From: an uncultured Dysgonomonas sp.
Lineage (GTDB): Bacteria > Bacteroidota > Bacteroidia > Bacteroidales > Dysgonomonadaceae
Assembly (NCBI GenBank): GCA_900556485.1
Contig: USOX01000008.1
Location: 1-64,000 of the forward strand
Length of the DNA: 64,000 nt
Direction of reading: 5' to 3'
This document shows positions 58,046 through 64,000 of this stretch, piece after piece. Position numbers and translations under genes: made by a program. Positions within the stretch are counted from its first letter, which is position 1. Each line of letters begins with the position of its first letter. The notes below the pieces were generated by a model. That model did no database searches and was not told where the DNA came from. It worked only from the letters and a program-made list of their open reading frames with translations.

Positions 58046-61000
58046 ATGAAAAATACAAAACGAATAATATTCTCTATATTTTTCTTGTTAGCCTTTGTTA
58101 TGCAAATAAACGCACAGGAACGGGAAATAACAGGAACAGTGAAAGATGCATCGGGAGAACCTTTGATTGGAGTAACTGTTGTAAAAAAAGATCAGCCGGG
58201 ATTCGGTACAGCTACCGACATTGATGGTAATTTTAAAATAAGAGTAGCAAGATATGATGTACTAGTATTCACATATATAGGTTATGATCCTGTAGAAGTT
58301 TCGACAGAGGGGAAAACACATATTCCTGTAACTATGGCAGAAACAACCTCGAAACTGGAAGAGGTTGTAATTACAGCAACCGGACCTCAACGAAAGGCAA
58401 CTCTAACCGGTGCGATTACAAATGTAGACACTAAAACTTTAAAAACACCAACAGCAAATATTAGTAATGCGCTGGTGGGTAACGTACCAGGAATTATTGG
58501 CCGTCAAACATCAGGTGAACCGGGTGCTAATTATACAGAATTCTGGATCAGAGGTATCAGTACCTTTGGTGCAAATGCAAGTGCCTTGGTTTTAGTAGAT
58601 GGAGTTGAGCGTAATTTTAATGAAATAAATGTAGAAGATATAGAAAGCTTTTCGGTACTGAAAGATGCTTCGGCAACTGCAGTTTACGGACAAAGGGGTG
58701 CAAATGGGGTTGTTTTAATAACGACTAAAAAAGGTAATGCCGGAAAAGTAAATATAAACTTCAAAGGAGAATTTGGTTATGTAACCCGTTCACGCATGCC
58801 TGAATATGTAGATGGTATTACTTATGCTAATCTGGCAAATGAAGCTCGTCTGGCACGCTACCAAGACCCTCAGTATTCACCATCGGAAATCGCTATTATA
58901 AACAACGGACTTGACCCGGATTTATATCCTAATGTGAACTGGCGAGACCGCGTATTAAGAGATGGTACGACAAACCATAGAGCATCTGTGAATATAAGTG
59001 GAGGAGGAACAACTGCTCGTTACTTTATCTCTGCTGCTTATTATAGTGAGGATGGTATGTATAAAGATGCACCTAAGGGCATGAATGACTATAGCACAAA
59101 TGCGAAGTATAATAAATTTAATTATCGTGCGAATGTGGATGTCAATGTTACAAAATCCACAATTGTGAATCTGGGAGTAAGTGGCTGGATTGTTGACCAG
59201 AATAAGCCAGGACATTCGACTACAGATAACATGTGGATGCACTTGATGACACTTAGCCCCGTTGCTGTTCCTGTTATGTACTCGAATGGCTTAATACCAA
59301 CTGATGATGTTAACTGGGCTATGAATCCGGAAGCACTATTGACAAGGACAGGCTATAAAGATATTTGGGAAAATAAAGCTGAGATAAATGTTACTATACA
59401 ACAGGATTTATCTTTTATTACAGAAGGTTTGAACTTCAGTGGAATGTATGCATTCGATAATTATAACTGGAATGAGGTAGCGCGCTATAAAAACCCTGAA
59501 TTATATTTAGCTGAAAGACAGCGCGATGCAAACGGGAATATCATCTATAGAAGAATGCTGGAATCCAGCACATTAGCTCAAACCACGTATACCAAAGGCG
59601 ACCGCCGTAATTATTTGGAAGCAAATCTGGTATATGAAAAACTATTGAATGAAAAACATAGAGTTGGAGGATTGGTAAAATACTATCAACAACAAATATC
59701 GCGTACTGACTTAAATAAGTATTCAGATATCATATGGGCAATACCTAAGCGTAATCTTGCTTTATCAGGAAGGGTAACATATGGATTTATGGACCGTTAT
59801 CTGGCTGAGTTTAACTTTGGGTATACAGGTTCGGAAAACTTTGAAAAAGGTGAACGGTTTGGATTCTTCCCAGCAATTGCCGGAGGTTGGGTAATATCAG
59901 AAGAACCATTTGTAAAAAAAGCTCTTCCATGGCTGGATATGTTCAAAATCCGTTATTCGTATGGAGAAGTAGGAAATGATGTGATCCCTGATGATAACAG
60001 ATTTCCATACCTAACTCAGCTTTCGACACAAGGGAGTGGATATAACTGGGGTGAATATGGATCGAACCAAACAAATGGCTATGGCATTTCAATATTAGGA
60101 TCATCAAACCTGACTTGGGAAAGAGCTAAAAAACACAACCTTGGTATTGACTGGAACTTATTTAACAGCAAAATAACGGGAACAGTAGACTTCTTTAAAG
60201 ATAACCGTAGTAAGATATTTATCAGACGTAACAATATGCCATACTCTACAGGCTTAGAAGATTTGCGTCCTTGGGTTAACCTGGGTAAAATGGAGTCGAA
60301 AGGGGTTGATGGAAACATTGCTTTTACGCAGAAAGTTAAAGATATTAATTTCACCTTGAGAGCTAATATGACATATGCAAAAAATGAGGTTTTGGAATCG
60401 GACGAAGCTGCTAATGAATATTATTATAAAATGGCAAAAGGCTATCGCCACAATCAAACCAGAGGTCTTATTGCATTAGGTCTGTTTAAAGATCAGCAGG
60501 AAATAGATGAAAGTCCTAAACAGAATTTTGGAAGCCAAACTGTTATGCCTGGTGATATAAAATATAAAGATGTAAATGGAGATGGTATTATCAATGAAGA
60601 TGACGTAGTGCCTATTGGCTATACAACTACTCCAAATTTATCATATGGTTTTGGACTAAGTGTAGATTGGAAAGGATTTGACTTTAGCGTTCTGTTCCAA
60701 GGCTCAGGTAAAAGTGACTTCTTCCTGGGACAGGCTAGAGATGATAAGGATGTTGGAGGAGGAAGTGTATATCCTTTCAAGAACGGAGCTTATGGAAATG
60801 TACTTACTGCTGTTGCCAATCCTAAAGACCGTTGGATTCCACGAGAAATATCAGGTGACCCATCTACTGAAAACCCAAATGCGTTGTTCCCTCGATTAAG
60901 CTATGGAGGCAATGAGAATAACTACCGTAATTCAACATTCTGGTTGAGAGATGCCAGCTATCTCCGTCTGAAAAACCTGGAAATAGGTTATACATTACCT

Positions 61001-61171
61001 AAAAAACTGACAAGAACCTGGGCTATGGAAAGCGTAAGAGTTTTCTTCTTAGGATATAATCTACTTGTGTTTAGTGATTTTGATTATTGGGATCCGGAAA
61101 TTGGTAGTGGAACCGGAGCAAAATACCCGATTAATAAAACATACTCTTTAGGACTAACTGTTAGTTTTTAA
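58046..61171 (+). CDS. SusC/RagA-like TonB-dependent outer-membrane transporter
   Basis: This 1041-residue protein has a signal peptide over 1-24 (QINAQ), a carboxypeptidase-regulatory-like domain at about 26-100 (EITGTVKDASGEPLIGVTVV), the motif LEEVVITATG at 104-113, a plug with FWIRGISTFG and VLKDASATAVYGQRGANGV, and a barrel ending SLGLTVSF. It pairs with the SusD protein encoded 20 bases downstream. No degradative enzyme is visible before the window ends, so the substrate is unknown. Confidence 0.97.
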   Translation: MKNTKRIIFSIFFLLAFVMQINAQEREITGTVKDASGEPLIGVTVVKKDQPGFGTATDIDGNFKIRVARYDVLVFTYIGYDPVEVSTEGKTHIPVTMAETTSKLEEVVITATGPQRKATLTGAITNVDTKTLKTPTANISNALVGNVPGIIGRQTSGEPGANYTEFWIRGISTFGANASALVLVDGVERNFNEINVEDIESFSVLKDASATAVYGQRGANGVVLITTKKGNAGKVNINFKGEFGYVTRSRMPEYVDGITYANLANEARLARYQDPQYSPSEIAIINNGLDPDLYPNVNWRDRVLRDGTTNHRASVNISGGGTTARYFISAAYYSEDGMYKDAPKGMNDYSTNAKYNKFNYRANVDVNVTKSTIVNLGVSGWIVDQNKPGHSTTDNMWMHLMTLSPVAVPVMYSNGLIPTDDVNWAMNPEALLTRTGYKDIWENKAEINVTIQQDLSFITEGLNFSGMYAFDNYNWNEVARYKNPELYLAERQRDANGNIIYRRMLESSTLAQTTYTKGDRRNYLEANLVYEKLLNEKHRVGGLVKYYQQQISRTDLNKYSDIIWAIPKRNLALSGRVTYGFMDRYLAEFNFGYTGSENFEKGERFGFFPAIAGGWVISEEPFVKKALPWLDMFKIRYSYGEVGNDVIPDDNRFPYLTQLSTQGSGYNWGEYGSNQTNGYGISILGSSNLTWERAKKHNLGIDWNLFNSKITGTVDFFKDNRSKIFIRRNNMPYSTGLEDLRPWVNLGKMESKGVDGNIAFTQKVKDINFTLRANMTYAKNEVLESDEAANEYYYKMAKGYRHNQTRGLIALGLFKDQQEIDESPKQNFGSQTVMPGDIKYKDVNGDGIINEDDVVPIGYTTTPNLSYGFGLSVDWKGFDFSVLFQGSGKSDFFLGQARDDKDVGGGSVYPFKNGAYGNVLTAVANPKDRWIPREISGDPSTENPNALFPRLSYGGNENNYRNSTFWLRDASYLRLKNLEIGYTLPKKLTRTWAMESVRVFFLGYNLLVFSDFDYWDPEIGSGTGAKYPINKTYSLGLTVSF

Positions 61172-61191
61172 TTTATTTCAAAAAAAAGAAT

Positions 61192-63189
61192 ATGAAAAAA
61201 CTTATATATACAATAGCATGCTGTATTTCTCTTAGCATTGGAGTTTCATCATGTGATGATTACTTAAGTGTAGATAAATATTTCAGCGATATGCTCACTT
61301 TAGATTCAGCATTTACTAAACGAAAATATGTCGAAGGATTTTTAGCTGATGCATGGTCAAATATGTATAGTTGTGTGAGCGATATTGCTTCTCCAAATGA
61401 TGGAGGTGGAACAGACGGTGGAAACTGGAATTATGCTTCGGACGATTTAATAATGGGCAACTGGGGTTCTGGAGACAGATGTCGTGAGTATCAAAATTGT
61501 GAATATACATCTAACAATGGAAGAGAAGACCGATGGGGGCGTGCATATCAGACAATAAGAAAAGCCTCTACATTCATCCATAATGTGGATAGATGTCAGG
61601 ACATGACACTATCAGAGAAACAAGATGCAAAAGCACAGGCCCGATTTGTAAGAGCGTACGCTTACTGGGTATTGATTCGTCAATATGGCCCCATGCCACT
61701 TATTCCGGACGAAGGGTTGGACGTTAGTGCATCCTATGAAGACCTGTCTATACCCCGAAGTAAATATGATGATATTTCTGAATATGTAGCAAATGAATTT
61801 GCTTTAGCTGCTCAAAACCTTCCATTGATGAGAACAGCAAACAATATTGGACGACCAACACGAGGTGCTGCTCTTTCCGCCAGAGCGAAAGTATTACTTT
61901 ATGCCGCTAGTCCGTTATATAATGGAAACAAGGAATTGTTTGATCTGAAAAATCAAGATGGAACACAATTGATAAATCAGGAATATGATGAAAAGAAATG
62001 GGCAAAAGCAGCTGTAGCTGCATTAGAGGTTATAAAGTTGGATCAATACAAGTTACTTACAATAGAATTTAATGAGAAAACGTCAATAGCTCCACCAACT
62101 CATTCTGAATATTCGACAAAAAATTTTCCTGACGGATGGGCAGATATAGATCCATATGAGTCGTATCGTCAAATGTTTAATGGAGAAATAAGTCCTTCTA
62201 AAAATCCTGAACTCATTTTCACGAGAACAAATGATGGGAACAGAAGTATTAATCAGTTAATATTTGATGCTATGCCAAAATCGTTAGGTGGAGATAATAC
62301 TATTGCGACAACTCTTAAGCAAGTGAATGCCTATGCGATGAACGATGGGAGAACTATAGGTGAAGCTGAAAGTGCAGGTGATTATACTACTATAGGCTTT
62401 ACTAGCGGCCCAAACGAATATCCATATGTAAGAGAAAATGTTTCTCTAATGTTTGTGAATCGTGAGCCTCGATTCTATGCCTCAGTTTCATTTCCCGGAT
62501 CTTTTTGGGAATGTACTAGTGCAGCCAGCTCCGAATTTAAAAACAAACAAATATTTTATTACAAAAACAGTGGAGATAATGGTAAGAACTTGAATAGGAA
62601 AGAGCATTATTTACGTACGGGGATTGGTCTGAAGAAATATGTTCACCCTGAAGATTCTTTTAAAGAAGGAGGTTATAGAGTTGCTAAATACGAGCCTGCT
62701 ATCCGTTATGCCGATGTATTGTTATGGTATGCCGAAGCGCTGAATGAATTAACTCAATCTTATGATATTGCTGACTACACAGGAAACAACTTAATCACTG
62801 TTAACAGAAATACAGAGGAATTAAAATCTGCAATAAAACCAATCAGAATGCGAGCCGGCATCCCCGACCTGAAAGATAATATCTATAGCGACCGTGATCA
62901 GTTTAGAGTAGCAGTGAAACAAGAGCGCCGCATTGAAATGTTTGCCGAAGCTTCTCGCTATTGGGATTTAAGACGATGGAAAGACGCTCCTACAGAAGAG
63001 ATAGGACCAATTCAAGGATTTAATATTGATATGAATGATAATGACCAACAAAGACAATTATTTTATAAGCCGACTGTAGTCACATCAATACCAAAATCAT
63101 TCTCTCGTAAAATGTATTTATGGCCTATTCCTTCTCAGAGTGAGATGAAGAGAAACATCTACTTAGTTCAAAATCCAGATTGGAAATAA
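61192..63189 (+). CDS. SusD/RagB-like outer-membrane lipoprotein
   Basis: This 665-residue lipoprotein has Cys21 (GVSSC) followed by DDYLSVDKYFSD. SusD features are ARFVRAYAYWVLIRQYGPMPLIPDE, the VKQERRIEMFAEASRYWDLRRWKD segment and the end LWPIPSQSEMKRNIYLVQNPDW. It is longer than the other two SusD proteins here (503 and 540), with extra sequence in the middle, which belongs to a large-SusD subgroup often paired with NHL/TIG proteins. It binds the unknown ligand of this locus at the cell surface. Confidence 0.96.
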   Translation: MKKLIYTIACCISLSIGVSSCDDYLSVDKYFSDMLTLDSAFTKRKYVEGFLADAWSNMYSCVSDIASPNDGGGTDGGNWNYASDDLIMGNWGSGDRCREYQNCEYTSNNGREDRWGRAYQTIRKASTFIHNVDRCQDMTLSEKQDAKAQARFVRAYAYWVLIRQYGPMPLIPDEGLDVSASYEDLSIPRSKYDDISEYVANEFALAAQNLPLMRTANNIGRPTRGAALSARAKVLLYAASPLYNGNKELFDLKNQDGTQLINQEYDEKKWAKAAVAALEVIKLDQYKLLTIEFNEKTSIAPPTHSEYSTKNFPDGWADIDPYESYRQMFNGEISPSKNPELIFTRTNDGNRSINQLIFDAMPKSLGGDNTIATTLKQVNAYAMNDGRTIGEAESAGDYTTIGFTSGPNEYPYVRENVSLMFVNREPRFYASVSFPGSFWECTSAASSEFKNKQIFYYKNSGDNGKNLNRKEHYLRTGIGLKKYVHPEDSFKEGGYRVAKYEPAIRYADVLLWYAEALNELTQSYDIADYTGNNLITVNRNTEELKSAIKPIRMRAGIPDLKDNIYSDRDQFRVAVKQERRIEMFAEASRYWDLRRWKDAPTEEIGPIQGFNIDMNDNDQQRQLFYKPTVVTSIPKSFSRKMYLWPIPSQSEMKRNIYLVQNPDWK

Positions 63190-63201
63190 AAAATAAGAAA
63201 T

Positions 63202-64000
63202 ATGAAAAAAATATTGATTTTTATGATATTGGCTCTACCATTTATTTGTTTTTCTTGCCAGGATGATCTGGATGAAGAACAATTCGAGAAGTTCATTCTT
63301 CTTGTAAAAAATGGCTACAATGAATATAACATTGAATTTACGGAGTCTGGAAAAGTAACTTTACCTCTATCTGTAGGTATAAATGGTACATCTACAAATG
63401 ATAAGGATATCAAAGTCAGAATAGGGCTAGCCCCAGATACTCTAAGAGGATATAATAAGGATAAATTTAAAGAAGAAACATCTCTATATAATATAATGTT
63501 TCCTAAAGAAAATTTCACCTTAATGCCTACTGATTCTACTATTACGATTCAAAAAGGAAATGAACATGCGACATTTTATATTGAATTAACTGATTTAAAT
63601 AATTTGAGTAATAAATATGCAGAATATATATTGCCTATTTCAATCAAGGAGACATCAAATTATGGAATTGCGAAAGATGATCACAGTAAAATTTTAATGA
63701 AAATCATTTTTTCTAATAGTTTTTCGGGTGTTTATACTGGTAATGGCAAAGTGAGTGAAAAAGATGGAGGGGACACTGATATAGGGACGAAAACTCTATA
63801 TGCAGTTAACTTCAATGAATGTTTCACTTATGCCGGAAACATTGACCCTAGAAATCCTGATAGAGATAAATACATTGTGCACATCAAAATAGACGAAAAT
63901 GACAACGTTACAATGAGTGCTCCAAATCCTGATATTGAGCTTAATTTGGAAAGTTCATCTGTTGAATTCACTTATGGTACAGACCCGAACGATAAGAGAA
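63202..64000 (+). CDS. SusCD-linked surface lipoprotein (DUF1735/DUF4361-like), cut by window end
   Basis: The ATG at 63202 opens a reading frame of 266 complete codons that runs off the window. A lipoprotein signal with Cys19 (CFSC) is followed by QDDLDEEQ. Residues about 40-165 are a DUF1735-like beta domain (GKVTLPLSVGINGTST, ATFYIELTDLNNLSNKYAEYILPISI), and a second beta domain begins near residue 175 (FSGVYTGNGKVSEKDGG). Such lipoproteins usually follow SusD and assist in ligand binding. It begins 12 bases after the susD stop codon, within the same operon. The family call is by pattern only. Confidence 0.85.
   Translation, partial: MKKILIFMILALPFICFSCQDDLDEEQFEKFILLVKNGYNEYNIEFTESGKVTLPLSVGINGTSTNDKDIKVRIGLAPDTLRGYNKDKFKEETSLYNIMFPKENFTLMPTDSTITIQKGNEHATFYIELTDLNNLSNKYAEYILPISIKETSNYGIAKDDHSKILMKIIFSNSFSGVYTGNGKVSEKDGGDTDIGTKTLYAVNFNECFTYAGNIDPRNPDRDKYIVHIKIDENDNVTMSAPNPDIELNLESSSVEFTYGTDPNDKR

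Overview
The window looks like a low-GC chromosome segment of a Bacteroidales bacterium. The evidence is three SusC/SusD pairs, two hybrid two-component regulators (HTCS), type V (Mfa1/FimA-like) fimbrillin genes, many lipoproteins with Cys followed by acidic residues, a type IX secretion (T9SS) C-terminal tail and a PorV/PorQ-like protein. This combination fits a Dysgonomonas/Porphyromonadaceae-type organism better than a typical Bacteroides; the genus is an inference. No tRNA, rRNA, insertion sequence or CRISPR array was seen.

Region 1 (1-18928, minus strand) is a mannose-glycan utilisation locus. In transcription order it holds an HTCS regulator (18928-14924), then SusC, SusD, a basic-secretory-protein-type metalloprotein, a GH92, a GH29 alpha-L-fucosidase and two more GH92 enzymes, the last cut by the window start. 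The likely substrate is an alpha-mannose-rich glycoprotein or mannan carrying fucose. The last GH92 has Gln where the other two have the catalytic-acid Glu, which suggests action on mannosyl-phosphate linkages. A perfect 54-bp CT dinucleotide tract lies between the regulator and susC.

Region 2 (19494-29003, minus) is an efflux operon: TolC-like channel, MacA-like adaptor, ABC ATPase, MacB-like permease, LytS-like histidine kinase and LytTR response regulator. It is preceded by a large TonB-receptor-like beta-barrel protein. Region 3 (29132-36698) is a type V fimbria locus: a DUF3575 and a DUF3868/OmpA-like gene diverge from a four-gene operon (major fimbrillin, FimB/Mfa2-like anchor, likely tip protein with a C-type-lectin-like end, and a further fimbrial lipoprotein).

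Region 4 (36773-51592, minus) is a SusCD operon without any carbohydrate-active enzyme. After SusC and SusD come a lipoprotein, a subtilisin-family protease with a T9SS tail, a PorV/PorQ-like barrel protein overlapping it by 4 bases, and three more lipoproteins; a separate secreted protein follows a strong terminator. This looks like a protein or peptide utilisation system. An HTCS (56046-52039) lies upstream. Region 5 (56622-64000, plus) diverges from that HTCS and holds an IPT/TIG-NHL lipoprotein, SusC, SusD and a truncated lipoprotein gene.

Most intergenic gaps hold hairpin terminators or candidate regulatory repeats, listed individually. Functions rest on motif recognition by eye, without database searches.
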